Assembly (NCBI GenBank): GCA_018806985.1
Contig: JADANN010000366.1
Span: 62,001 to 126,000, forward strand
DNA: 64,000 bases
Direction of reading: 5' to 3'
Origin: Angiostrongylus vasorum
Taxonomy: Eukaryota; Nematoda; Chromadorea; Rhabditida; Metastrongylidae
The notes below the pieces were generated by a model. It searched no databases, was not told the origin of the DNA, and saw only the letters and a list, made by a program, of their open reading frames with translations. Each line of letters starts with the position of its first letter. Positions within the stretch are counted from its first letter, which is position 1. The translations under genes were made by a program, and so were the position numbers. This document shows positions 62,001 through 64,000 of the stretch, piece by piece.

Positions 62001-62778
62001 AGTGCTGCTGCCCTCCTAGACAAGTCTGGTACCAATTTGCCGATCCCGGAGGAATAGAAAGCTTGGTGGGCCATGGGTGCGAAGATCGATTCCACGTGTA
62101 TGTTGCAGGGCGCCTCGGACTACTGCGCCACACGCACCCCTAGTACACAGTATAGTAGCAACAAATGAATTGTAAGATCATTCGTAGCGTCAAAATAAGA
62201 TCTTTCACTTGCTTTAATACCTTCTATTATTTGTTACTATTATGGTAGTCATACTGTACTACGATGGTTCAGAAGGAGTGAGAGCGTCTCGTTGAACGAG
62301 AGCGACGACCGCGTCCGCGAGCTCTCGAAGGAGAACGTCGCCTTGAAGGAGCAGGTACGGTGGCGTAATGAGGTTGAAAGGCTCTCATCATTCTTTCCTC
62401 AGTGTTGTTAGCGTTTTATGTTATGACGGCCCATTTTGTGGTGCCGGTCCAGGCTCGACATGTGGTTTCTTGAGTCTCGCTTCGGCCTCGCAGCCACTTA
62501 TCTTCCTCTCTTGCCGCAGCAATTGTTAATAAATTCTTTTAATATCTGGATGTTATCTTAATTAGGAAACTTCACTTGTTTTCGTCATCATCTTCTAATG
62601 CACACAAGAGATTTCTAGCTCATCTAGTCATTTGTTTTGGTCTATGCAGAAAAGAAGAGTGGGATTTCAGGTATTTCTCGTACAAGAAAAAGTTCGAGAA
62701 CAACAAGTAGAAATCGCGGCGAAGAATAGCGAAATCCTTGCAGCGAAGCGTAGAATCGAGGAGCTTAATCGTAACGCT
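25988..62778 (+). CDS. grdn-1: Girdin/CCDC88-family protein, 18 coding exons, 3' end outside window
   Basis: The family comprises cytoskeletal and trafficking adaptors with an N-terminal HOOK domain and a very long coiled coil. C. elegans GRDN-1 acts in basal-body positioning and cilium formation in sensory neurons (family knowledge). In this window 18 exons join without breaking phase to give 885 codons. Residues 1-230 are the HOOK domain, including [61 protein letters not shown] and [16 protein letters not shown] linker with RTPSPHY follows at about 262-268, then coiled coil from about 275 onward. LREDLVSEK near residue 740 is diagnostic for Girdin over the related Hook proteins. Human Girdin is about 1,870 residues, so the C-terminal part of the coil and any tail lie beyond 64 kb. 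The start is the ATG at 25,988, where [17 protein letters not shown] aligns with the family N-terminus. Confidence 0.85.
26563..26830 (+). repeat. SINE-1 copy in grdn-1 intron 1
   Basis: GCATATGGCGCAGTGGTCGG (A box), GTGGGATCGATCTCTGCG (B box), CATCCCTCCGGGGTCGGAAC, AGGATAGCAGCACTGGCTTG, AAGTCGAATGCATGGCGCAT and GATTGATCAACGCCGAGAGC are all intact. Lies in the same orientation as the host gene. Confidence 0.9.
26945..27225 (-). repeat. SINE-L copy abutting grdn-1 exon 2
   Basis: Reading the minus strand: GCTGGTTCGAAACC, then AAGTGACTCGACCAGTAC (linker), then GCGAGGAAAATGGATCGAAT followed by GCAAGAAGTGCTGGGATGGA (RTE tail). It ends about 20 bp before the exon 2 acceptor. The 70-codon minus frames here come from the repeat. 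Confidence 0.55.
27247..27416 (+). CDS. grdn-1: grdn-1 exon 2 (HOOK domain)
   Basis: Acceptor CTGTCTTTAG, donor AT|GTAAGT. Starts [17 protein letters not shown], an acidic segment longer than in human Girdin. It ends [18 protein letters not shown], matching the family L.EY..L.DGVFL..VM.QI. The split codon with exon 3 gives Ile, as in the family QIDP/QINP. Confidence 0.85.
28610..28770 (-). repeat. SINE-2b copy in grdn-1 intron 2
   Basis: Minus strand carries GGGGCTCAGTGGTGGAGTAG (A-box region), GGGTTCGAATCTGGCATGAG (good B box) and TTGCAAATATCTCACACCAC. This is one of the better-preserved B boxes in the window. Confidence 0.7.
28800..28940. repeat. Hammerhead-motif fragment
   Basis: Minus strand reads CTGAAGA - AGGCAAAGGCGAAGGTGCC - GAAAAAGTT, with a duplicated GGCAAAGGCGAAGG helix II. 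It is followed by a GGTGATAACTCAGT-like end. Damaged (GAAAA instead of GAAAC). Confidence 0.45.
28985..29340 (-). mobile_element. 5' end of an RTE-like LINE (decayed)
   Basis: On the minus strand a leader (ACGAGTCCGGCGTTTCCATA; GTCACATGGTGACTAATC) runs into a short frame [20 protein letters not shown] and stops soon after. Parts of the same leader recur at 50,335-50,480 (+) and about 47,630-47,745. Assignment to an RTE-type 5' region is inference from its repetition and from RTE pieces nearby. Confidence 0.4.
29798..30080 (+). repeat. SINE-1 copy in grdn-1 intron 2
   Basis: GCGTGTGGCGCAGTGGTTGG, GTGGAATTGAACCCCTGCAC, CTCCGGGGTCGGCAAATTGG, CTCGATACATCGGTAGGGAC, AAGTCGAATGCATGGCACAT and a TTTATCC repeat tail. 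Almost full length, close to the family consensus. Confidence 0.9.
31010..31165 (+). repeat. SINE-2a copy in grdn-1 intron 2
   Basis: TTTGAGAGACAGGCAAAGCG, GTGTGGTGGTGAACGCGTTA, CCCCACCGCAGACACCTGCG and GCAAATATCTCAGGACCATT. Pairs in inverted orientation with the copy at 31.8 kb, with exon 3 between them. Confidence 0.75.
31476..31593 (+). CDS. grdn-1: grdn-1 exon 3 (HOOK domain)
   Basis: Acceptor TTTTGTTCAG, donor AAG|GTATTT. Encodes [13 protein letters not shown] followed by [15 protein letters not shown], equivalent to the N.SILVRQIKFYYQ helix of human Girdin. It enters in phase 2 and leaves in phase 0, both matching its neighbours. Confidence 0.85.
31780..31985 (-). repeat. SINE-2a copy in grdn-1 intron 3
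   Basis: Minus strand: AGTTGAGAGACAGGCGAAAC, CCGCATGGTGTAATGGTGAG, GCATTCGTTCCACGCCGCGG and GCAAATATCTCAGCACCATT. Complements the forward copy at 31.0 kb, so a transcript could pair around exon 3. Confidence 0.75.
33745..33985. repeat. Hammerhead-motif element, type B, in intron 3
   Basis: Same layout as 25,200-25,440: GTAATTCCCAAGACCGACTT leader, spacer, motif, then GTCAAATTGACTGCAATCTG and CACCTCCATAACCAAAACAG. The motif on the minus strand is CTAAGGA - AGGCGAAATCTGCC - GGAACGTC, so two core positions are mutated. Confidence 0.5.
34350..34635 (+). repeat. SINE-1 copy in intron 3
   Basis: GCGTGGGGCGCAGTGGTTGG, GTGGAATCGATCCCCGCG, CTCCGGGGTGGCCAAATTGG, CTCGATACATCGGCAGGCCA, CGCACAGGTCAGATATG-like CATTGCACAGGTCAGATATG and GATTGATCAACTGCGATAGC. 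The CACAGGTCAG variant is shared with the 60.1-kb copy and may mark a subfamily. Confidence 0.9.
35585..35865 (-). repeat. SINE-1 copy in intron 3
   Basis: Plus strand shows the 3' end first: CTCGGCGTTGATCAATCGCT, GTGCATTCGACTTC-like ATGCATTCGACTTCATTAAG, CCAGTGCTGCTATCCTCGCA, then GCGTGTTGCAGACCACTGCA for the head. Confidence 0.85.
36330..36515 (+). repeat. SINE-2a copy in intron 3
   Basis: Includes the leader GATCAATCCCGTTAACGGGT and GAAACTAGCTGAGAGACAGG, then CGCATGGTGTGGTGGTGAAC and TTTTGCAAATATCTCCGTTG. The segment between GGCG and AACCCGC is shortened. Confidence 0.75.
37185..37415 (-). repeat. SINE-2a copy, left arm of inverted pair, intron 3
   Basis: Complete reverse copy from GATGCTGGGATATTTGCAAA to GGAGCTAAGGCTGTAGTCAA. 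It merges into a 138-codon plus-strand open frame (36,853-37,269) whose last third is therefore repeat. Confidence 0.8.
37460..37620 (+). repeat. SINE-2a copy, right arm of inverted pair, intron 3
   Basis: GCGAAACGAAGGACTCGCAT, CGCGTTCGTTTCCCACCGCA and TTTTGCAAATATCTCAGCAT. Lies about 45 bp after the reverse copy and 350 bp before exon 4. Confidence 0.8.
37972..38041 (+). CDS. grdn-1: grdn-1 exon 4 (HOOK domain)
   Basis: A 70-base exon after GTCTCGTTTCAG, donor CCAG|GTTCGT. Encodes [20 protein letters not shown], the family LQQLI.M.LP...I.G.NP segment. The last base plus AC of exon 5 makes Asp, so the reading frame crosses the 15-kb intron cleanly. Confidence 0.85.
38042..39010. other. Start of grdn-1 intron 4 (unique sequence)
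   Basis: AT-rich intronic sequence with no recognised repeat or exon. The 118-codon plus frame that ends at 38,274 is read-through from exon 4 into the intron. Confidence 0.5.
39012..39275 (+). repeat. SINE-1 copy in intron 4
   Basis: GCGTGTGGCGCAGTGGAAGG, GTGGAGTCGATCCCCGCG, CTCCGGGGTCGGCAAATTGA, TCGATATATCGGTAGGCCAC and AAGTCGAATGCATGGCGCA. The usual CCCTCAGGGATTGATCA block is collapsed to a short GGGGCGTCAACGTC. Confidence 0.85.
39785..39980 (-). repeat. SINE-1 copy, internally deleted, intron 4
   Basis: Plus strand: TTTCGGCGTTGATCAATCCC, GCCGTGCATTCGACATCAGT, then a jump to GCCGATGTATTGGGTCAATG and GGTACCAATTTGCAGACCCC, ending GTGTTGCAGGGTGCCTGTAA. The GGCCTTTACAATGACTCG part is missing. 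Confidence 0.75.
40216..40335 (+). CDS. Small secreted-type ORF, weak
   Basis: From ATG 40,216: [20 protein letters not shown] then [19 protein letters not shown] and a stop. The start looks like a signal peptide of about 20 residues. It lies inside grdn-1 intron 4 on the same strand. No donor site and no homologue recognised, and a 60-codon minus-strand frame overlaps it, so it may be chance. Confidence 0.15.
40383..40574 (-). CDS. Unrecognised 63-codon ORF nested in intron 4
   Basis: ATG to TGA, reading [38 protein letters not shown], then [19 protein letters not shown]. Composition is balanced and helix-like, unlike the Phe/Leu-rich chance frames around it. An in-frame stop lies six codons upstream. 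Could be a short protein or the last exon of a minus-strand gene. No family recognised. Confidence 0.25.
   Translation of the reverse strand: MKAATTIEMIQRHGNGTGMSLMKRAVKTAIDAVKAVFTSANDDVNEQHDEYKLSLSAVPLDGE
41160..41480 (-). repeat. SINE-L copy in intron 4
   Basis: Minus strand: body GGGTTGCCAAATCTGCACCA and ACTTCTCTAGGAGAAG, a linker with GGGAAACGCTCTTGCGCAGC, then CTCAAGCAGCAGCCGAACCC and a tail whose broken frame reads [15 protein letters not shown]. This matches the RTE C-terminal signature. Confidence 0.65.
42690..43000. repeat. Hammerhead-motif element, type A, in intron 4
   Basis: Starts TTTATTCGGCTAACGTTTCA and continues with TCGATGTGGAGTCTTC, ATCGAGCCGGATCTTC, GGCGTTCTCATTCAGAG and AACTTGTTTTTCCCGACG. 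This order is shared with 62.94 kb and, reversed, with 60.4-60.83 kb. On the minus strand at 42,703-42,739 the motif is CGGCT - CTGAGGA - AGACGAAGACGT - GAAACGTT - AGCCG. Confidence 0.6.
43229..43435 (-). CDS. Unrecognised 68-codon basic ORF nested in intron 4
   Basis: Encodes [20 protein letters not shown], later [20 protein letters not shown] and [16 protein letters not shown]. Lysine-rich and protein-like, with an ATG and stop, but no splice context or known domain. A coding role is a guess. Confidence 0.2.
   Translation of the reverse strand: MHVFSLSRKEENFLRHLEKNSFHCNIRGRKGKQVLKLFQKGLEMFHKTGKSKRPKKVDAIYERLFPES
43595..43795 (-). CDS. Poly-Gly/poly-Gln ORF or simple repeat
   Basis: The minus-strand frame has a Gly/Trp-rich run ([20 protein letters not shown]) followed by [19 protein letters not shown]. 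The DNA is a TTG/CTG-type trinucleotide tract next to a C-rich CCACCC tract. The poly-Gln frame is the reading seen in real low-complexity exons, but no donor follows. A microsatellite without coding role is equally likely. Confidence 0.2.
   Translation of the reverse strand: MADMQTRIAVVVVMGGGWGWGGGGGSGSGWSASGVTALSQQQQQQQRQRYALRDPIWKRRTTSAIG
44115..44480 (+). repeat. SINE-L copy, most complete, intron 4
   Basis: Head GGATAGCACAGTGGTAGTGA and CTAGTTCGTTTCCCGTTCG, body CTCCGGGGTCGGGAAATTGG, linker GGGAACGCTCCACCTCGGCT and GAATCGACTCGACCTGCATT, tail CCTCAAGCAGCAGCCAAGGC through GTGCTGGGATCCGCACAGTG. It ends in AAAATAAAATAAATAAAAA. This copy defines the family layout. Confidence 0.75.
44490..45415. 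other. Intron 4 sequence, nothing firm
   Basis: Mostly AT-rich, with a GC-rich patch at about 45,040-45,220 (CGACACGGCGACATTCCGAC). No repeat copy recognised. The patch has short open frames only. Confidence 0.35.
45420..45690 (-). repeat. SINE-1-like copy, very divergent, intron 4
   Basis: Plus strand: CGCCATGCATCGGACTCCTT, GAGGTGATTAAATGCATATC, CTAGCAGCACACTAC and, at the head end, GATTGAACCCGCGACCCC followed by a worn box A. Spacing fits the family but most bases differ. Confidence 0.45.
47108..47160 (+). repeat. SINE-1 3' terminal fragment, intron 4
   Basis: Only the last 50 bp remain: TTCAGGGATTGATCAACGCC, GAGAGCTTTATCC and a TTTTATCC repeat. A short 3' stub is what 5' truncation during retroposition would leave. 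Confidence 0.8.
47630..47745 (-). mobile_element. Decayed piece of RTE-like 5' leader, intron 4
   Basis: TTCCCATGGAAACG, CCGCCTGAGG and TACATCGCAGTTTGACA line up with CTTATGGAAACGCCGGACTC...TACATAGCAGTCCGACA at 29.27-29.36 kb. Identity is low. Confidence 0.3.
47933..48226. repeat. Foldback element with hammerhead-like motif in each arm, intron 4
   Basis: Left arm 47,933-48,061 and right arm 48,105-48,226 are inverted copies with about 43 bp between. Both hold TTCTTGTTCAGCAATCGCGA, GTTGTTATACAG, ACAAAAACACATACAGCACA and CAGCTGACGTTTCGG-type sequence (ATCAGTAGCTGA). The right arm reads CCTGAAGA - AGGCGATAGTGCC - GAAACATC on the plus strand; the left arm reads CTAAAGA - AGGCGAAGTGCC - GAAACGTC on the minus strand. 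Arm identity is high, so the element is relatively young. Confidence 0.8.
49843..50202 (-). CDS. Unrecognised 119-codon ORF nested in intron 4
   Basis: ATG to TAA, reading [80 protein letters not shown]. The middle alternates in a beta-strand-like way and the composition is protein-like. The plus strand is also open for 127 codons here, so one of the two is a shadow. I favour the minus strand. No splice sites are needed, so it could be a single-exon gene or a retrocopy. No family recognised. Confidence 0.35.
   Translation of the reverse strand: MANRTRSETDLLPLRLTWKSGNKVPITASPNADSIFNSDSVKRLQFNEWEIDGKRFVFAFEKYTIRLLSIEPDRIRSESTWSLKSLKNNAKLYEKCNAARTSRVTETHMEIPELEKRTL
50335..50480 (+). mobile_element. 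RTE-like 5' leader fragment, intron 4
   Basis: GGTTTACCGCGTCATCGTGG, GTCGGACTGCGATGTACAAC, GGGAGATTCAGGGTCTCCCA, AGCTGAGAAGGAGTCAGGCG. The same words occur in order on the minus strand at about 29.26-29.40 kb. The 60-codon frame ending at a CAG|GTAAGT site is therefore not a grdn-1 exon. Confidence 0.5.
50500..51960. other. Intron 4 sequence, nothing recognised
   Basis: T-rich intronic DNA with a CT-rich run near 50,960. At 51,061-51,180 a short open stretch follows a good acceptor (CACAATCACTTTAG) and reads [20 protein letters not shown]. It breaks the HOOK-domain order and has no in-phase donor, so I do not include it in the gene. Confidence 0.4.
51975..52200 (-). pseudogene. C-terminal coding end of an RTE-like LINE
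   Basis: The minus strand encodes [20 protein letters not shown] then ESAFRSS, matching the RPP.RW.DVF..R.DQLR.QLD.A segment that precedes the end of nematode RTE proteins (family knowledge). The final signature segment is lost. Sits in intron 4, antisense to grdn-1. Confidence 0.5.
52240..53208. other. End of intron 4, nothing recognised
   Basis: Two overlapping plus-strand frames at 52,497-52,833 are not homologous to any part of Girdin and would break the phase between exons 4 and 5. Confidence 0.45.
53209..53351 (+). CDS. grdn-1: grdn-1 exon 5 (HOOK domain core)
   Basis: Acceptor TATTGCAG, donor AAG|GTATGA. Encodes [20 protein letters not shown], the most conserved part of the family ([10 protein letters not shown].. 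in human), then [20 protein letters not shown]. This exon is what first identified the gene. Confidence 0.95.
53480..53680. repeat. Hammerhead-motif fragment in intron 5
   Basis: A TTG trinucleotide tract (53,518-53,537) is followed by GCTGGCTGACGTCCTGGCGA. The minus strand reads CTGAAGA - CGGCGAAGTCGCC - AGGACGTC - AGCC. Helix II (GGCGAAGTCGCC) is perfect and uninterrupted here but GAAAC is mutated to AGGAC. Confidence 0.5.
53779..53913 (+). CDS. grdn-1: grdn-1 exon 6 (end of HOOK domain)
   Basis: Acceptor TTCGTTACAG, donor CCG|GTACGA. 45 codons: [19 protein letters not shown] and then [19 protein letters not shown], matching the helix ..LKRLIDERDEHSETIIEL of human Girdin that leads into the coiled coil. 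Confidence 0.9.
54369..54453 (+). CDS. grdn-1: grdn-1 exon 7 (linker)
   Basis: Acceptor CACTTTTAG, donor ATG|GTACGT (phase 1). Low-complexity Ser/Gly linker, [20 protein letters not shown], in the position of the Ser-rich linker before the coil in human Girdin. An internal GTGAGT at 54,408 could act as an alternative donor. Confidence 0.75.
54706..54965 (+). repeat. SINE-1 copy, divergent, in intron 7
   Basis: GTATAGCGCAGTAGTTAGTA (A box), GAGTTCAATGTTACC, AGGATAAAAACGCTAACTTG, GGATCGGTACAGTCTTGCAA and GGAATCGAACTCATAGCACA. It ends 40 bp before exon 8. Confidence 0.6.
55008..55101 (+). CDS. grdn-1: grdn-1 exon 8 (linker to coiled coil)
   Basis: Acceptor ACCATCCTAG chosen over CTCTAG at 54,979 because only the former fits the phase-1 end of exon 7. 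Encodes [20 protein letters not shown] and then [10 protein letters not shown], parallel to the human RTESRQHLSVELADAKAKIR stretch. Donor GAC|GTATGC. Confidence 0.85.
55169..55229 (+). CDS. grdn-1: grdn-1 exon 9 (coiled coil)
   Basis: Acceptor ATATTTAG, donor GAG|GTGAGT. Encodes [20 protein letters not shown], charged with a heptad pattern. The intron before it is only 67 bp. Confidence 0.85.
55441..55533 (+). CDS. grdn-1: grdn-1 exon 10 (coiled coil)
   Basis: Acceptor CTTTTTTCAG. Encodes [20 protein letters not shown] then [11 protein letters not shown], close to human LLSDARSARMYRDELDALREK. Donor AAA|GTTGGA is weak but the family alignment runs straight into exon 11. Confidence 0.85.
55736..56015 (+). 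repeat. SINE-1 copy in intron 10
   Basis: GCGTGTGGCGCAGTGGTTGG, GTGAAATCTATCCCCGTGCC, CTCCGGGATCGGCAATTTGG, CTCGATACATCAGTGGGCCA, GATGCATGGCGCATCTCTCA and GATTGATCAACGCTAAGAGC. Full length with few changes. Confidence 0.9.
56190..56276 (+). CDS. grdn-1: grdn-1 exon 11 (coiled coil)
   Basis: Acceptor GAATTACAG, donor GAG|GTCAGT. Encodes [20 protein letters not shown] then LEYVQSQLE, matching the human VRVDKLE..V..YKERL. segment. Confidence 0.9.
56600..56850 (+). repeat. SINE-2b copy in intron 11
   Basis: Complete leader (GGTTAACTGAGTTCAGTGCC, CGTTGACCGGTGATTGCTGA), head GTGGCGCATTGTGTAATGCG, B box GTGGTTCGATCTTGG and AATATCTCGACATCGTTGTG. First of three SINE-2 copies in a row. Confidence 0.8.
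56945..57075 (-). repeat. SINE-2a copy in intron 11
   Basis: Reverse copy with ATGCTGAGATATTTGCAAAA, CGAACGCGCTATTACCCTTT and ATCAGCGCCATCAGCAATCA. The GTGTGGTGGTGA part has been deleted. Confidence 0.8.
57076..57230 (+). repeat. SINE-2a copy in intron 11
   Basis: Forward copy immediately after the reverse one: AGCTAGCTGAGAGACAGGCG, GCGCGTTCGTTCCCCACCGC and GCAAATATCGCAACATCATT. The pair forms an almost contiguous palindrome. Confidence 0.8.
57467..57550 (+). CDS. grdn-1: grdn-1 exon 12 (coiled coil)
   Basis: Acceptor TTTCTTTAG, donor AAG|GTTGCT. 28 codons: [20 protein letters not shown] then EMLRQEKK. Leucine-heptad helix. Confidence 0.85.
58014..58180 (+). CDS. grdn-1: grdn-1 exon 13 (coiled coil)
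   Basis: Acceptor TCTGCTTCAG, donor AAAG|GTGAGC (phase 2). Encodes [20 protein letters not shown], then [20 protein letters not shown]. Continuous heptad pattern. Confidence 0.9.
58530..59184 (+). CDS. grdn-1: grdn-1 exon 14 (coiled coil, largest exon)
   Basis: Acceptor GTTGTTCAG. 218 codons of uninterrupted coiled coil, e.g. [36 protein letters not shown] and [20 protein letters not shown]. Taken to end at ACGG|GTGATT because the frame after it ([13 protein letters not shown]) loses the heptad pattern and soon stops, and because NALR joins exon 15 in phase. Confidence 0.9.
59355..59669 (+). CDS. grdn-1: grdn-1 exon 15 (coiled coil, LREDLVSEK motif)
   Basis: Encodes [18 protein letters not shown], then [20 protein letters not shown], the strongest Girdin-specific match. 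Acceptor is TTTAAG (59,354) or GGTCAG nine bases earlier, which would add FFK in the same frame. Donor GAG|GTAAGA. Confidence 0.9.
59738..59871 (+). CDS. grdn-1: grdn-1 exon 16 (coiled coil)
   Basis: Acceptor TTATTTTAG, donor TGAG|GTCAGC (phase 2). Encodes [40 protein letters not shown]. Reading through the donor soon meets a stop. Confidence 0.85.
60086..60368 (+). repeat. SINE-1 copy in intron 16
   Basis: GCGTGTGGCGCAGTGGTTGG, GTGGGATCGATCCCAGCGCC, CTCAGGGATCGGCAGATTGG, CTCGATAAATTAGCAGACCA, TTGCACAGGTCAGATATGCA. Shares the CACAGGTCAG variant with the 34.4-kb copy. Confidence 0.9.
60405..60825. repeat. Hammerhead-motif element with inverted arms, intron 16
   Basis: Left arm 60,410-60,510 (CATGAGGTTGATAAATAATC, CCGGCTAACGTTTCGACGTG) and right arm 60,725-60,825 (GTCGAAAGGTCTGCCGAATA, GCTTATCAAACTCGTG) are inverted. 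The middle is the type A element in reverse (GGGAAAAACAAGTTGTAATT). The minus-strand motif in the left arm is GGTT - CTGAAGA - TGAAGCACGTC - GAAACGTT - AGCCGG. The plus-strand motif in the right arm is CTGTGATGA - ACACGAAGACGTC - GAAAGGTC. The 105-codon frame across it is not a gene. Confidence 0.7.
60830..61860. other. Intron 16 sequence, nothing recognised
   Basis: AT-rich with no exon fitting the coiled coil and no repeat family member apparent. Exons 16 and 17 join in phase without it. Confidence 0.45.
61865..62145 (-). repeat. SINE-1 copy in intron 16
   Basis: Plus strand begins GATAAAGCTCTCACCGTTGA, then ACCATGCATTCGACTTCATT, CATATCTGGCCTTTACGATG, CCAGTGCTGCTGCCCTCCTA and ends TGCAGGGCGCCTCGGACTAC and GCGCCACACGC. 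Complete. Inverted relative to the 60.1-kb copy. Confidence 0.9.
62273..62354 (+). CDS. grdn-1: grdn-1 exon 17 (coiled coil)
   Basis: Acceptor CGATGGTTCAG, donor CAG|GTACGG. Encodes [20 protein letters not shown] then NVALKEQ. The phase-2 entry completes the AG left by exon 16 across a 2.4-kb repeat-filled intron. Confidence 0.85.
62671..62778 (+). CDS. grdn-1: grdn-1 exon 18 (coiled coil)
   Basis: Acceptor GGGATTTCAG, donor GCT|GTGAGT. Encodes [20 protein letters not shown] and [16 protein letters not shown], resembling the human EIKEEKIAALEARLEES region. Last exon recognised before the window ends. Confidence 0.85.
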
Positions 62779-62937
62779 GTGAGTTTTTTCATTCTTTTAT
62801 CTCCTATTTCGAACTTTTCTCATTCTCACACCTTATCTTATACAGTGTAGTTAAATTGCTTCCTAAAACAGCTATTGATCGCCGGTTGGCAAACACTTAA
62901 AGAAAACAATCAACATTTGTTTATATTGTTGAGCTCA

Positions 62938-63220
62938 CACGAGGTTGTTAGAGATGTTTATTCGGCTAACGTTTCGACGTCTTCGTCTTCATCAGAGCCG
63001 ACGATCCTTGTCGATAGTCCACAGTTTTTTCTCTTCTCGATGTGGCATCTTCATCTCGCATCGGACCGGATCTTCCTCAGTGGAGCACCTCGAGTGAGGC
63101 GAACACACCCCCGACGCTTTTTTATGCAGAGCGGTTGTTGTTGATATGATTATCAGTTGGTGATAATTAGTTTTTCAACTGATTACTCACCCTGCAGCAG
63201 TCGGTATTTTGTTAGCTGGC
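62938..63220. repeat. Hammerhead-motif element, type A, after exon 18
   Basis: ACACGAGGTTGTTAGAGATG, TTTATTCGGCTAACGTTTCG, TCGATGTGGCATCTTC, GGACCGGATCTTCCTCAGTG and GCAGCAGTCGGTATTTTGTT, in the same order as at 42.7 kb. The minus strand at 62,963-63,000 has the best motif of the window: CGGCT - CTGATGA - AGACGAAGACGTC - GAAACGTT - AGCCG. Confidence 0.65.
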
Positions 63221-64000
63221 ACATAGCGATTAGCAAAAAGAAAGGTTCATTTTCTCTTCCGTATTAAAACTAAACTTCCAACTAGAAGGAAAGGTTCGTT
63301 TGCTTTTCCATATTAACAGCAACTTTATCTAAACACCAAGTAACTCGCAGAGACAGGTGGTCGTCAGCTGATTAACAGGATTCCGATGTTGGACAGATAT
63401 CCCTTTAATTGGACTTTTGACGTAAATGTCGAAGTCTTAGCTTAGAAGACTGTGTAACAGAGCAGACCAGTTCTCGCTATCCATTAAAGTTCGACATTGG
63501 AAAACCTCTGAGAAACGATAAAATGGTGAATTATTTGGGGCGAAATGAACGATGTTATGCATTTCATCATTCAACATAGGTTCAGGCAGATGCAATACGT
63601 AGCCATGCTTAATGGAAACGTCAAGTTACCTCTGAGGAATTGCTAAGCCAGATTCCAAAGTTAGCTGACTGTGTTCCTCAATCTTAACAGCACTTTGCCA
63701 ATTTCAAGGGGCAAGTAAAAACCTTCATTTATTCATGGAAACGCTGAAATTAACTTAAAAATTTTGTTGTAGTGCTTTTGCGATGCGATGTTTTCCTGTA
63801 TTTTCTTCATATTCACTGTCTAATGACTGCGTGATAGAAAGTTACTTGTGACAAAGGTTTAGGCTGTAGAATATGGTGAAGTATTTGGCACTTAGTGGTG
63901 CAACACATTCTTTTAGGCCAGCAGCACAATTTTCTTTGTATTCTTTTCACGATATGCACACTGGAAACTGTGCCAGAGGACCAGGAAAGTGCTCTAGTGT
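63221..64000. other. Probable grdn-1 intron 18, incomplete
   Basis: No further coiled-coil exon recognised before the window ends. The exon 18 donor (GTGAGT) is strong, so the gene must continue to the right. Confidence 0.5.

Overview
The window is animal genomic DNA: AT-rich, with long introns, short exons, nematode-style TTTCAG-type 3' splice sites and many short interspersed repeats. No prokaryotic gene, operon, rRNA gene, functional tRNA gene or CRISPR array is visible. The repeat types (tRNA-headed SINEs and decayed RTE-clade LINE pieces with a C-terminal signature I associate with hookworms) suggest a strongylid (clade V) nematode. That placement is inference.

One gene can be assembled with confidence. 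A plus-strand Girdin/CCDC88-family gene (C. elegans grdn-1) starts near 25.97 kb and runs off the right edge. Eighteen coding exons are placed between 25,988 and 62,778. Every splice junction keeps phase, giving 885 codons. The first six exons encode the N-terminal HOOK (microtubule/dynein-adaptor type) domain. The rest encode a long coiled coil that includes the family motif LREDLVSEK. Many of its early exons are too short to show as long ORFs and were found by reading for splice sites and HOOK-domain homology. Intron 3 is about 6.4 kb, intron 4 about 15.2 kb and intron 16 about 2.4 kb. These introns hold most of the repeats in the right half.

The left 25.9 kb has no gene I can name. It holds SINEs, TA microsatellites, a decayed RTE reverse transcriptase (about 23.1-23.96 kb), a possible three-exon minus-strand gene end (17.8-18.2 kb) and unassigned open frames.

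Repeats fall into four groups. SINE-1 (about 280 bp) has a tRNA-like head with A and B boxes and a TTTATCC-rich tail. SINE-L has the same head and body but a tail matching the 3' end of an RTE LINE. SINE-2 (types a and b) is a second tRNA-like family, often in inverted pairs. The fourth group is foldback or solo elements carrying a motif that resembles a hammerhead ribozyme core (CTGANGA - short hairpin - GAAAC). This last group is the most unusual feature of the window, but an extra A beside helix II means activity cannot be assumed.
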